Assembly: GCF_037975245.1 (NCBI RefSeq)
Contig: NC_092574.1
Coordinates: 15,847,213-15,911,212, forward strand
Direction of reading: 5' to 3'
DNA length: 64,000 bases
Source: Apostichopus japonicus
Lineage: Eukaryota > Echinodermata > Holothuroidea > Aspidochirotida > Stichopodidae
A model generated the notes under the pieces. That model saw nothing but the letters and a program-made list of their open reading frames with translations. It was not told the DNA's origin and did no database searches. The translations under genes and the position numbers were made by a program. Positions within the stretch are counted from its first letter, which is position 1, and every line of letters starts with the position of its first letter. Below, one piece after another: positions 1-12,491 of this stretch.

Positions 1-709
1 ATATTCACATACACATGTTTTCATGTCACAATTTTCATCTGGAAATTACCGTACGATATTTGTCTTTTAATTATTGCGGCTTTTAATCTGCAGGGACATT
101 TTCCAACTTTTATGTCAATATTTCGAAGTCTTATATCGATTTTGTTACTTTTCCAAGTCAAAATTTCTACGTTTTGTGTCGAAAGTTCAACCTTTAAGAT
201 TCATCTCGGAAACGTTACATTTGATCTTGAAAGTTTGACCAATTTACTAACAAGTTCCCACGGTTGACGTGATAATTCTGCACTTTATTCATAGTGCAAT
301 CTCAGACACCCTGGTAACAATGTTTCGATCATAATCCTCGACTCCACCAGAACCCCTACAATCCCCTCCTCCAAATGTCGTATGAGGACCATATGAAGCC
401 GGATTTTCCTACGTAAATCAGTATACATGACCAAGGGATTTAATATGCAACTTTCGAATATCAAATCCGTAGTGTAACCCACATAACAGTGCATGCTAAA
501 AAAAAACTAGCAGTTTGGGGGAAACGGATTTTATGAAGGGTTTAACGATCGAATGTTGTTTATGATCAACATGCGCTTCGCGTTAGTGTTCATTACTTGG
601 TTTTAGCGCTTAGGTTATCATTGTCTTCTTTTTAGCAAATATTTTGGTGCTTCAGTGCTAATGATCCTTTCGAAATGTAAACAGCTATGTTCATGTTGCT
701 CATCGGCAG

Positions 710-970
710 GTTGCAGTGCGCAGCAAGACTGGACTGAATTTAACGGTCACTGCTACAAGCTAGTGACCGCCTTATTCGGAGGAGAACCCGCTGACTACAC
801 AACGATAAAACATGCATGTGAAAGTGTTGGCCCAATCGAATTTCCATTTCACTCTGCCGTTGTACAGTATGCATACCTTGCCGACATCCAGTCCATAGAA
901 GAAAATGACTTCATTGCCGAAGTGCTTACCGGTGGAAATCGAGCGTGGCTCGGGGGTCAGAGAGTAGGCG
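710..970 (+). CDS. Lectin 1 exon coding N-terminal half of CTLD
   Basis: Acceptor catcggcag at 701-709, then two bases completing a Gly codon, then TGC. It encodes GCSAQQDWTEFNGHCYKL through IEENDFIAEVL and RAWLGGQRVG, ending with one base before gtaagt. The segments EENDFIAEV and AWLG align with the - strand lectin exon at 19566-19799. An upstream ATG at 661 stays open in this frame, but the cysteine start and the paralog both favour splicing at 710. Confidence 0.82.
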
Positions 971-1945
971 GTAAGTTTTATCTTCTGCTTTAATTGCACA
1001 ATGCATCCGCGGATCCATGGGTGTGTGTAGAGTGTTCCCATTAGCACAATTTTGCGTGTAGACCTAATTATAAACCCAACTTAAGTCCTAAATATAAAGC
1101 AGAAAGCACCATTTGGCGTCTTATATTTTCATTTTCATCTGGGGCGGATACAGACCCCTTACATGGGATTTCGGCTTGAATGGCCTCAAAGTCACACACG
1201 CTCATTTTGTATTCCCCTACATCCTACATCCACCCCTTTCATGTCCGTGCAATGCGCGACCTTATTATATCATATGAGATAATGTCATGAAGCTAAGACA
1301 TGTTATCCAGCCACTGTGAAATTTCGATACATGATCTTAAAGGTATGTCCAGAGGCCAATACAAAATGTACAAATCAAGATCCTTTTTTTGGTTACGATG
1401 GCTCAGTCAACCTTTGCAATCTTGCTGGCGTGTGTGATGAGCGATTCTGTGCCGTTGCTGCTGGTTGATATTGTAATGAAGCTTATGTATACGGACCACT
1501 GCCAATGGGAGCAAGGTATGCAAATCTTGGCCTTTACCGAGCTGGGAAAAAATCGCGTGCGGGTGTGTTTCGGCAAGTCTGGTGACATTGTACAAAATAT
1601 ATTCCTGTCACCAGTTGTGGAACAATATAGAACAATATGCAAAGGTTGTCAAGACAATGGGTTGTAATGTAATGCAATGGCAGGTATATACCCCATATTG
1701 TGTCGATGTGCCCTACTGTTTGTGGTTCCCATCTCATGAATATTAATAAGTGGGTCAGGCTTAACGAAAATTTCTTAAAATGTCAGTATCAAATCAGCAG
1801 TATATGTAATTACGTTAATACATGGTATGGTGACGTAACAACATTGTACGTATATGCTCTGTGCAACAACAACTTTGACTTTGACCTGATTAATATTCAT
1901 AGTGTGGGCTAAATTAGCAAATTAGCAATATAATAATAATTAGCA

Positions 1946-1996
<51 letters not shown>

Positions 1997-3311
1997 TATA
2001 GATATATATATATATATATATAATTGAAATCGTGGTGATTTGGAAAATCCAAACAGTGATCAATTTTCCAGCCTCCACCGGGATTCCAAGCCGGGCCTCC
2101 CTCTTTACATGCGGACACCCTAACCACTAGGCTATGGACGCTGATTGTATGTCCACAGGTTCGAAACCGGCAAGGAAGATCGTAATTCCACTGTAGGCGT
2201 TTGTCACCTGTATCGAACAATACTATTTCTGTTTTGATGACATATTTGACTTAATCTAAAGATCAAACATGATGCTAACCAACTCGAAATCATTTGTGAT
2301 TCTTGAAAGAGATACTTTGAACAGACTTTGTTAATTTAATGGTGGTGGTGGTGGTGGTGGTGGCTGTGGTGATGATGATGGTGATGGTGATGGTGATGGT
2401 GATGGTGATGGTGATGGTGATGGTGATGGTGATGTTGATGGTGATGGTGAAGGGTGATGGTGAAGGTGATGGTGATGGTGAAGGTGATGGTGAAGGTGAT
2501 GGTGATGGTGACGATGACGATGACGATGACGGTGACGGTGACGATGGCGATGGCGATGGTCGTCGTCGTCGTCGCCGCCGCGGTCGTCGTCGTCATTGTC
2601 ATTGTCGTCGTCATTGTCGTCGTCATCGTCGTCATCGTCATGATTGTTGTGTGGGGGCGCAATCGATAGTATATTCCGCTGATAAAACACACTAGGGATA
2701 TTATACATTGTCACACTCGTCATTGACGGAGAAGAAATGTTCAGTATGCGGGGGTTATTTTGCAAGACATTCTACTGTATAGGGGATCTCGACGACTAAC
2801 GCAAACGGGTCCACTATCGCGTCTTGTTCATATGGCCAGTGGGCAGCCGATTGTACATCTGTACAGAAAAAAAAACTATTCCACTTTGTTGGTTGTAATC
2901 CTCATCCGTCAACAACACCTTTATATATTTGCGATACAAATTGCAAATAGGATGTGGCTTCAAGCATTGCTTAAAGCATATCAACTTCAGTTGGCACCGG
3001 ACTACATCCTTTAATAAAGCAAGAATAACGAAAAGAAAAGTAACCCTGACTGTGTATCCATTATATTATAACGTTCGTTCTCTCCTCCAGACGAGTTTCG
3101 ATGGGTTATTAAAGATGGTGACACCACGCCGTTTACATTCACCAACTGGAAACCTACTGACCCAGACAACCAAGAAGGCAATGAGCACTGCGTGGAAATC
3201 AACCGAGGACTTCCCGGGAAGTGGAACGATCTTGTCTGCAAAAGAAAACTCCCAGGTGTTTGCAAATACAGCATTGCCGCTTATGCTGCTGGACATAGAG
3301 GACCGAATTAG
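710..3311 (+). CDS. C-type lectin gene 1, 3' part (exons 710-970 and 3091-3311)
   Basis: Secreted-type C-type lectin, carbohydrate-recognition domain split over two exons joined in phase 1 (donor gtaag after 970, acceptor ctccag before 3091). The fragment starts GCSAQQDWTEFNGHCYK and ends VCKYSIAAYAAGHRGPN with a TAG at 3309-3311. It matches the - strand lectin of this window exon for exon, so a signal-peptide exon is expected upstream; I do not see it in 1-709 and it probably lies outside the window. The WND motif (KWNDLVC) and the CTLD cysteines are kept. The EPN of calcium site 2 is replaced by DPD (NWKPTDPDNQEG), and there are extra residues after the second conserved cysteine region (IEFPFHSAVVQYA). 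Sugar preference therefore cannot be read from the usual motif. Function beyond lectin fold is inference. Confidence 0.85.
1948..2022. repeat. (TA)n microsatellite
   Basis: Almost uninterrupted TA dinucleotides inside the lectin 1 intron, directly next to the tRNA-like SINE fragment. Confidence 0.95.
2035..2215 (-). repeat. tRNA-derived SINE fragment
   Basis: Read on the - strand there is an A-box-like TAGCCTAGTGGTTAGGGTG (2134-2116) and, 20-30 bases on, a B-box-like CTTGGAATCCCGG (2091-2079), the pol III promoter layout of tRNA genes. There is no complete cloverleaf with acceptor stem, so this is a SINE head rather than a working tRNA gene. It lies in the lectin 1 intron next to (TA)n. Confidence 0.55.
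2339..2645. repeat. Compound trinucleotide/hexanucleotide microsatellite
   Basis: Runs of GGT, then GATGGT, GAAGGTGATGGT, GACGAT, GGCGAT and finally GTC/GTCATC triplets. All units are multiples of three, so every frame is open and spurious poly-Val, poly-Met, poly-His or poly-Asp peptides appear on both strands. The + strand is G/T-rich. It is intronic in lectin 1. Confidence 0.95.
3091..3311 (+). CDS. Lectin 1 terminal exon, C-terminal half of CTLD
   Basis: Acceptor tctcctccag, then DEFRWVIKDGDTTPFTFTNW, DPD in the EPN position, HCVEINRG, KWNDLVC and VCKYS, then a short tail and TAG. This is the second half of a long-form CTLD with the last conserved cysteines. An AATAAA lies three bases after the stop. 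Confidence 0.85.
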
Positions 3312-3313
3312 TT

Positions 3314-3319
3314 AATAAA
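3314..3319 (+). promoter_or_regulatory. Candidate polyadenylation signal of lectin 1
   Basis: AATAAA three bases after the TAG stop of the terminal lectin exon. It would give a very short 3' UTR. The cleavage site is not visible from sequence alone. Confidence 0.45.
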
Positions 3320-4680
3320 TACTTTCCTAATCACTCTGTATTGTATTTTGACATTTTAATGGCAGTACCCCGATCATTCACCCTTCCCTCCGTACGATCC
3401 CGCCAACCCCAACCGCTCCCTCGCCCAAGTAATAAAAGCGGTGAAATATTTAATATAGGCCTATTTTTGCTGAAGTGTTGTGGTTTGGTGCCAGAAAACC
3501 TTATAAGAAGACCTTTCCAATGGTAATCAGTTTCTCACGGAGATGATGTTATGTACGTATATATTAATGGATACTCTGTAAGGTATTAGACATCAGGATA
3601 CACACTTCGAAAGTTTTAGAACATCGTAGCTACCGGAGAAGTAAGACGGAATCTTATAAGATACATAAAAAACTCACATTCATCATTAATAAGAGTCCCT
3701 TAATAACTACATTATACTACTTGAACTGTTTAATATCCACCCCTCCGCCTAGTTCGTGCACCCGTATGCGGATAATTTCACGTTGCACATGATTCTCTGG
3801 GGAAATATCATTGACACTAGGCCTTACGATCTCTCTTTAATCGAAAAAAAAATCATTAAAAATGATATAATCCAACAAGCGCATTATAATCCAGTAACCA
3901 GTACCTTGGCATGCTTTTTAACATTTGAAACACTCGTGAATCACAAAGAAATGAATGTGCTGTAAAAGTATGCTGAACGTTTTGATTTTTGTTATATAAG
4001 TTATTTTAACCTCATTCTTCACATGACTTAATTGGTGGATTTGTACAGAGTAAGTAATGAATGGCTTGATAATAACTTCAATGATTCTAATTTGTATTAT
4101 TTCATATACATGTATATCGAGATGTTTAATGTTGCCTCCGTGTTTGCATCAGCATTCCATTTCAAAATAAGATACTTATTTTATTTAATTGTGAGTGGAC
4201 CTGCAACCCATTCAGTGCTATCAGAAACATTTTCCACACGTTATTGGTAAACTTTGGATGCTACACCAAATCATATACGACGAAGTGAAACGTAAATAAG
4301 ATTAATTTTCATCTTTGGAATGACACATGCTCGTTTCCGATTCGTTTTTCTTTCAAAGGATGATTACGTTACCTTTCTTTCAAACAACATGTCAGTAGAA
4401 ACTGAATGCAACTTTCTACATCATGAATAAATTTAATGCTTCTGTCATAGGTCACAAATACATCGTTTGACCGGAGCTGATCTCCCTCCCCATCCCACCT
4501 ATTTCGTTTTTAATTTCCTCTGATAATAGATTAACAATTAAGTTGAACTATTCTATTCAGTTATCCTTTTTAAGCGATTTTCAACCTTGTATCCTTTTAA
4601 CCCCATGAAACGTTAACTGACACCCACTCTCGCAGTCCAAGGGAGGAGTCCTTGTCGAAAGAAGATTCAGTCGTTGAGAA
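3320..4680. other. Intergenic, no gene recognised
   Basis: AT-rich sequence after lectin 1. The short open frames here show no recognisable domain or splice-joined partner. Confidence 0.6.
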
Positions 4681-4689
4681 GTCTTACTT

Positions 4690-6545
4690 AACAATGAAAG
4701 AAAAGTAAAAAAGAAAGATCGTGTATACCTCTAATACTTGGTGTGGGTTCATAACATTGCGTACAAGACAATTGTCTTTGGTGTATAGACCTGTGCTTAT
4801 CATGCCATAGTGTTATTTGTATCAAAATGGTGTTCGGGCCATTTATATTGTAACAGTTAGTTTTGGTTATACTAAGAAAAGAGATATAGTGCACTGAAAT
4901 CATCGAAACCGCAATGCATTGTGCATTCTGCTCTGTTCACTTTACACTTGTCATTGGACAATAGTTTTTAAAGGCATTTAAGACTCGCCCCAAACCGCGT
5001 GCCGCCCTCTGAAAAAGTTAATTTCCCTTTGCTTGCAAGTGAATTTTTCTTTTTTTCTCTACAAAATGCAGACAGTAATGAAACGTGATACCTTTTTATC
5101 TTTTATCTGGACCTGAGATGACCATCGCTGCTATGTACACTGTGCTGTGGGTATTGACCGTAGCTGCATCTATTGACTGTTCACTAGTGTCTAATGAACG
5201 ACGGTAGCAAGCTGTGTGTGTATTTCTGGGATCGATGGTGGTTTCTAACACTTCTGTTACACCTCCTTTCGAACCTAGGTAAGATTATCGGCATCAGACG
5301 TTTATTTGTGCGAGGGTCTTTACTCCCTTTTAGTGTTTTTTTTTCAGCTTCACTGCAAAGTGAGTGATTCAGCTGTTGCAGTCAATGAACTCTATTTCTT
5401 CTGGTCGTATGAAATTGACTGCAATGTTGTGGTATATATGCTCAAGGGCGGCAAAGCCGTGAGCAAAGGCAGACGTGACACCAGTTGCGCAGCCCCAAAC
5501 CACTAGAACTCTTAAAAGTTCCTCTTTTTAAAATATTAAAATAATGTCAATATAACTACCCTTAAAGAGCAAGTGACAATTAGTGTTTGAATGAAAAATT
5601 ACCCTTTGTTTAGTTTTGCAATTAAAATGTGTTCTTTTGTTACAGTACTACACAAAAGTGCCCTTTGGTTGACATTGAAATGGCATCTTTTTGTGGTATC
5701 ATGTTCACAGACGATTTACTTTGTTGTAACCTGGAATAAAAGTCACGTGTCCGAATGTCCCTCACAATTTTTACCGCCGTCCCCTACACATGACTCGACA
5801 CCGCACATGATCACACTCAGACGTTACGGGAAATATGCAAGGTAAACCCAGCATATAGCATGAACTCGTGCTTATATAAGTTCACCAAAAAAGTAGGGAT
5901 ACAATTTTTAAAGGTTGCAAATAACAATATAAATCAACTGTTGCGTGAATTCATTCGGTAGGTCACTAAATTTGAAGTAAGTGGTACGTATAGGTTTTTC
6001 ATCACGGACAACCAAACAGTGCTTACCACTTTGTTAGAACCGGGACGTCTTGTTCCATTAGGGGGGGGGTCTAAATTTATGTATGAATAGTATGTAATAG
6101 ATAATAATAGAAAGAATTTAACATGTTTGCAAAATTCAGCTTAAAGTTTGTAACCTTTGCGGATTTGAGTGTGATACCCTGGGCAGAGGACACCGAACAT
6201 TTCCTTCCAACCTAATTCCCAAGGGTACGTAATTGCCTGCGAAAGCATCTATGCGCGACAGTTACAAAAGTTCATCCAGACCCTGAACTTTCACGATCAA
6301 ACTAACGCTGAACTTCCGTGACCAAGACCAACGGGGACATGAGATAACAATGAAGATAAGCAAAAAGTTAAGAATTACAGTTATTGCCTTTACACTTTCT
6401 CTGGGGAGTAAAGGTCTAACGCGTTTTAAAATATAAAAAGAAGTACTCATACTTTGACCTCGAGTTAACATGAGCGAATTGAGACTTACAGGTGCAACTG
6501 TGTTTGTTGTCGTTGTTGTTTTCAGTGAGGCGGGAAGTTCATGGG
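4690..6545. repeat. Segmental duplication block A, copy 1
   Basis: Long imperfect match, same orientation, to 25.69-30.32 kb plus 31.21-31.34 kb. Shared landmarks include the tract starting GTGATTCAGCTGTTGCAGTC (5363 and 26037), CAGACGTTACGGGAAAT (5819 and 29679) and GTGATACCCTGGGC (6171 and 30045). The part 4983-5215 also matches 11583-11612 plus 13392-13620. No coding gene is recognised in it. The copies are diverged and differ by insertions, which makes this copy a useful empty-site reference. Confidence 0.8.
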
Positions 6546-6574
6546 TTCCATCGATGTCTACAAACAAAACATAT

Positions 6575-6695
6575 TCCTTACACCCACAACCTTTTTGAAG
6601 ATAGTCACCAGCCACACATCATTTTCGACCTCATCGCATCCCCTGTGGATCATTGTTTTGTAGGTGATTCTACGTCGCGGCCCGTTATACCCTTC
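6575..6695 (-). repeat. Dispersed repeat shared in inverted orientation with 21975-22090
   Basis: The reverse complement of this stretch matches 21975-22090, including GGCCGCGACGTAGAATCACC and ATCTTCAAAAAGGTT. The second copy lies inside the hAT-like composite at 20180-22294, so this is probably a fragment of the same family. Confidence 0.65.
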
Positions 6696-6929
6696 AGTCC
6701 ACTTTTCAAGTTTAATTTAGAAATAAACATTGGATAAATGATTTTTTAGAAAAAGGGACAAGTTTGAAATGTTAATCTAATAGAGTACACCTGTTAGCGC
6801 CAATATCATAGAAAAGCTCAAATCAATAACTAAAATAACTACTTCTAAGTCTGAAACGTTCAAGAAAGTTTTACCTACTGTAGTTTATATCGACAAATGA
6901 ATAAAACGAATAATTCTTCGAGATCAACA

Positions 6930-9700
6930 GGCAGCTAAGATTACGTTACACGTCATAGCTCAAATTTGATTTAGACATTGAATGCAGATTTGGATTGAAA
7001 CACTTGTTCTGGGATTCTTGTTCATACCAAGTTGCTAAGTCCAATATAAAATTAAAGCTTTTATCAGATTGAATAAAACGATGATTTTATTTCTGACATG
7101 CTGATATTGAGTTGTCATGCACATATTGATGTTATGTCTAGTAGACTGATTTTTAAATATAGATAACGTGTTCATTTTGTCCTATTGGTATGCTGATTTT
7201 AACTTATAACATTCTGACCGTCCTGATTTTTTTCCATTACACTGCAAACAACGGTTTTCCATACTTATTCTTATTCTCAATGAGAGTTCCTCATATCAAA
7301 AGTAGAGTTACACCGTCCTGCACTATTTTAGTGACCGTATTTTGAAACAGCCAAAGTGTATCATGCACGCAGACGCCCACTTAATACAAGGCAACTAGGC
7401 AACAGATATACCCGCGTTCACCATCACGCAAGTCAGGTACAGATTATGGCGTTGTTGAGCAATAAACCGGAGGGTCAACATATTGACCAATTCTTGCCAC
7501 ATTTTGTATGAAGCCTTTTTGTAGACTTCTAGTCCATCAGGACAGGCTTCAAAAGGTGATGAAAACGAGTTTCTTTGCATATATTTAGTACCAAGGTTTA
7601 TTGGTTGGAAGTTGTAGAGGGATGTCCTGGAAACCCTTTTCGCGATGTTGGATGATTGGAGAGGTGTTATTTTCGAGAAAACAACAAACAAATGACGTCA
7701 CTTTTATATGGTTTTCGACAATTACAACAAAGCAGTCCCTTATAACGTACAACAACATGAAAATGACATTTGAATGCTCTTGCACTTATAAGAACCTAGA
7801 TGTTTTTGTTGACAGTTATAGCGGGATGTCCTGAGATTATCTTAGGAGTATTTGGATGCTTGGAGAGATGCTATCTTACGTGTAAACAACAAATGACGTC
7901 ACTACGAAGTGTGGGCTAAATTAAAAATCAGCAACGACTATTCACATCAACATGATAATAGTTTTAAAATGTTACTAAACCTATTTAGAACCAAGGTTTG
8001 TTGGTTGGGTGTTGTTAAGAAATGTCCTAAGAATACTTGGAGAGTGGTTGGGTGCTAAAAGAGTTAATACTTTACGAGTAAACAATAAACATATGACGTC
8101 ACTGTTATAGGTTGGACGACAATTAAAACTCAGGAGTTCCTTTTAACAGTAACATGGAAACGACATAATTTAAATATTCTTGCCTTTATTTAGAAACAGG
8201 ATGTGTTGTTTGAAAGTAATAGAGGATCGAAACGACAGGCCAACTTACTTTTACATATTATTTTTCATATCAGATTATATATTTCGATATCAGCTAACGA
8301 AATAACGAATATTTTATTTACGTGCGATATACATTTCATTTTATTAACGTTGGAGTTGCAACATTGATAATGGTTTCAATAGCAGTTGTGAAAGCTGTCA
8401 CTAACGTCTTCTCTTTTTCCATTTCGTAGCCAATGGTAAAGCAATGACATCACCGAGCCTGTAGTTTTGATCCATGCAATGCAGTAAACTGGTTATACTA
8501 ACTAAGGCTATATATTATATACCTAAACGTTAGGCTAGGTCCTTATCTTTAACTTGACCACTAGTATCTCTTTTTCTCATGACATCAGAATGCGTTAATG
8601 TTGGAAATATATATCGATAAAATCTAAGTGTTTCCATGCACACGCGATTAGAAACAAAGTTTCTTTAACCTTTTTCAAATGATACAAATTACAACTACGT
8701 TGCAAGTTATTTCAGAAAAATTACTCTGCAGAGAAAATTTCTAATTCGTAAATTGATTAACCAAAGAAACGATCCAAAGCGTTATTACCCAGTAAAATAT
8801 AATGATATATAAAAAAAAATACGATTAATTATCTTTCTACTTCCGCTTGTTTTGCACAATTTTATCACCATTGTCAACATTGTTATAAATAGGGGCCTTT
8901 GGGGCAAATATTGAATACCGGTATTTTGTTTCAATGCTTAACAAGGGTCAGCAAAATTAACTAAAGGAGATGAGAGAACAATGGTAGTGTCAAAACAAAA
9001 GTAACGATAGACCGCTGTATAATATAGCACATTAATTTGACATAAACCCCCACAATTGTAAAATATATAACAATTTGACCCTTTATAAATTTTGGAAACA
9101 ACTTACCATTGAGGGCTCCTCTGGAAAGCAGTGCTTCTGCACTGAGCAGGACTACCCTCATTAAATATGACAATAAAAAATAAATATAAATAAAAAGAGG
9201 GAACAAAGGACCATTTTCAAATGTTTACTACCTGTCCGGTAAACGCCAGGAGAATAATGGACTTCATCATGCAGATCATCAGTGAATAGACTACAGTCTG
9301 TGTAGTACCGCCTACGACGAAGTTTACCTTACAATGAGGAAGAATGATCTGTAATAACTCTTATATTTAGTCTCGATATGGACTTGATTCTCAAGCAATT
9401 TGGCATATTTCGCAAAATCTGACTTCAAATGCACCCTGATGTGGAAAATACCAAGGTCAAGGAACAGTTGCAATGTTAAGGAAAATGATCCAGCTGAACG
9501 AAAACGTTGCCGTTGGAGTACGGTAAATCTCAAGTTACTAAAGTGGCTGGGGTAGAAATATTCACCTGGTTCCTCAACTTATCAAAGCGAGGCAAACTGT
9601 CTGCTCATACACCTGTTCTTGTCTGCGTGGAGTATTCCACTTGGCTTCCCTGTTTCACATCATTTATGTACACCGTGTTGTTCGCTACATCTCGTCAGGT
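6930..9700. repeat. Segmental duplication block B, copy 1 (lectin gene remnant)
   Basis: Imperfect same-orientation match to 19912-23900, for example the tract ending CACTTGTTCTGGGATTCTTG (7002 and 19980) and the promoter-side sequence around the signal-peptide exon. In the second copy this block carries exon 1 of the complete - strand lectin. Here only a broken exon 1 remains, and exons 2 and 3 are not found below 6930. The interior has diverged by indels. Confidence 0.7.
9107..9267 (-). pseudogene. Decayed signal-peptide exon of a C-type lectin
   Basis: On the - strand, from 9267, it reads MKSIILLAFTGQVVNI then TGA (9219-9217), matching the first exon of the intact lectin (MKSIILMALVILTITGQVVNG) with an in-frame loss of part of the hydrophobic core and an early stop. 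A splice donor (GTAAGT) survives at 9106, and the bases between are rearranged. No downstream CTLD exons were found nearby, so this is a pseudogene of the lectin family left by block B duplication. Confidence 0.7.
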
Positions 9701-9719
9701 TTAAATATTGATTAGAAGT

Positions 9720-11580
9720 TTGCTTTCTGGACTTGAACTCGTTTCCTTTAATATACATTTTGTGGACATAGGCGGCTCCTGCTAGTTTCCCACCTTCTCA
9801 AAATTGGCAGACGTAAAGCAAGATGTACCCTGTACAATAAATAAGTGTGGATTGACTGCATATTACGTGATCCACTTTACAGCGGAACCGATACACTAAT
9901 GCGTAAGGTAAAACACATAACAGTAGCAAACATCTCCACGTTCCCCGACCCACATGGGCACCACCCTATCAACCGAAACCACATCAAGCCAAACAGCCCA
10001 CAAAGCCCCGTCCGCTCTTAGTATGTATCGTCTTGCCGAATCAAGGTGATTCCATTTTAGTATGTAACCCAAAACCATGGAAACTTGGAAAGGCTCGCAG
10101 AAACATGAATTTATTTTACTATATCTTCTTTAGCTTCATGCTTCTCTACCAATGCTACAATCCTGTACGTATATATTAGTATATACAAATCACATGTCAA
10201 TTTATTCAATCTTTACATGGATTAATCAGTGGCAGGCAGTTCCTCCTTTTAGTGGAAGTCGATGAGGATTAAGTCTTCATGATTGTTTTTGCAAAAACAA
10301 TATAAATGACAACGTGCAATTGGTAACACATTAATCGGAGGCAGGACTGACGGGGGGCATGGGGACCGAAGCTAGAGACGGAAAGGTGAGATAAAGCGAA
10401 ATGTATTCTTATTGTGAGAAAATACTCTATGAGCCTATGCCCATTTTGCAACATAAATTTTGGAAGACTTCAAAAAGGGCGACGAATACATAATTGTTAT
10501 AACGGGCCCGACCAGGCTCTTTACTCCCCTGATCCGATGAGGCTAAGAGCAACACACATTTCTTGGAAGAACAGAAAAGCAGTGCGTATGTTTATATACA
10601 AATTCCACTCATTATTACTGTTTACATCAAACGCATCCCTGAACAGGTACGTGCTAGTTCGTGTTGAATAATGACTTTAGACTTGTCTTGCATTTGTGTT
10701 CAGATCATAACTTTGCCAGAGTAGCATGTTTGTAAGTCGTTCCGATAGGAATAGATATTAATTATAATTTTTACATAAACAGCTGCTTTGATCAAAGTTT
10801 GTAAATTATTGTTAGAATAACCAACGCTGAGGCATCGTGTATCTGACGGTATGGTGTAGCGAAAATCACCTTAATTTGTGTTGGTACGTAGGTTACTTGT
10901 AGACGCCACTTTGGGCTCGTAGATACTACATGTCTGCTTTGAGAAACGTAATCAACCTATTCATGTATCGATACCATACGTCAATCAGCGTGCTACTGTA
11001 TATGGTCGTCCGAAAAGTCTGAATATAGTCCTATACATGGAAGTTGAAGAGGATGCAATAAACTACTGATATAGTGCAGGCAAGTTGGCAAAACGAGCGA
11101 CTTGAAGGTAGCACTCCTATTTTCGCAGCAAATACACTCTCGTTTGTACACGCACAGGTGATAGCCTATTATATATTACGTACATATTGCGCACGTATAC
11201 AACCTATACTATACCATGCCCAGTTGGTAAACGTACATAGCGTTGCACATAATACACTCTCACACTCAAACCAGTTCATTAACTGTTCTTCGAAATCGCT
11301 GAAATAAAATCCACGGATCAAGTTTAAGTAAAAGGAAACTTGAAAAGTATTCAGAACACCGAAAGATGAAACTTCGCGGAATCAATGTTAGAGCCGAATG
11401 TAGTACCGAGAAGCTTAGGCTTCACAGAACTGTCCGATTGTAAACGTTAGAGTAGCCTGTATGCGAATATTCTTCGCATAGGAGCTGAACATCGCAATGT
11501 AAACAACCAAAAGTTTGCTATTCAAACTTAATTTGTGTTACACAAAGACCACGAAACCACCGATCTACTACATATATGGC
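9720..11580. other. Intergenic, no gene recognised
   Basis: Unique-looking AT-rich sequence. Several short open frames, none with a recognisable domain or convincing exon structure. Confidence 0.55.
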
Positions 11581-11612
11581 ATTGAAGATTCGCCCCAAAC
11601 TGTGTGCGGCCA

Positions 11613-12486
11613 GCCATATTTTTCTTCGTAGTACAGTGAGGGGAAAGTCATGAATTATTCATGATCTTACAGAAATTTCCTGTTGGGTCAGAAATGAATT
11701 AATAATTTTTCACTTGTAACAGCGAACAGCGCTGTTGTTGTACAACTTTGCGCAAGCTCGTGATCTCGTACACTGAATCATTGGCAGAAAGTTGTTTGCA
11801 TTACTTACGTACGTTGTACATGAAATTATGTTGAACGTATAAAAACCTACGAAAAAACATGACCATAACCTTGTGTTTCTGTTTAAATGAAGATACCCAC
11901 GAGAATGTCAGTGCCTTTTCTGACTTGGAGGTAGGCATGAGTGTACTTTTTACTTTTTTATTTACTAACTATAGTGTGGCTCTTGTTCAGTTTAATTTTT
12001 AGTCTTTGTCTTTCCATTTCCTAGTCCGATAAGCTACGACCCTACGATTAGCTACGACCAATCGTCACAATTACAAGTCAGTGGGCTAATAATGCCTCTT
12101 TACACCCCTCCCCTATCAATCACTCATACCAAAACCATTGGGAATTCACATCATGTCCACTTCGCTTTTCTTTTTGTACTTTCCAGAACCAGACAACCTT
12201 CACTGTGACTGGTCAAGGGAATTATGAGCATTAAAAATCTGCTCGTCCACTGGATATTCGCTTCACCATACCACATTTTTTACAAACTACATACAGTACT
12301 TACCAATCACATCGTCACACCATACAAAATACGAAATTATTACACATCATGTACAAGTAGTAGCCCATATAACGTTTAGTTGTTCGCTATTGCTTTACGT
12401 GGCTGAGATACAAGTAATCTAAATATTTATTAAAATGTATGAATAATTCATGACTTTCCCTCGCTGTACTACGAAAAATATATCGC
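11613..12486. mobile_element. Inverted-repeat DNA element (874 bp, MITE-like)
   Basis: The ends are long imperfect inverted repeats containing CGTAGTACAG(T/C)GAGGG and AAGTCATGAATTATTCAT (11626-11665 and 12432-12474). It is bounded by GTGCGGCCA at 11604-11612 and by the same 9 bases on the right once the next element is removed (12487-12491 joined to 13392-13395). The paralogous site near 4996 (block A) has neither insertion. No transposase frame is visible, so it is non-autonomous. Superfamily not assigned; a 9-bp duplication would fit several. Confidence 0.7.
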
Positions 12487-12491
12487 GTGCG

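Noticed and set aside
2331-2765. Long open frames rich in His/Asp/Ser-Pro or Val/Met across the triplet repeat
   Set aside because: All frames on both strands are open because the array is built of triplets; no flanking coding sequence.
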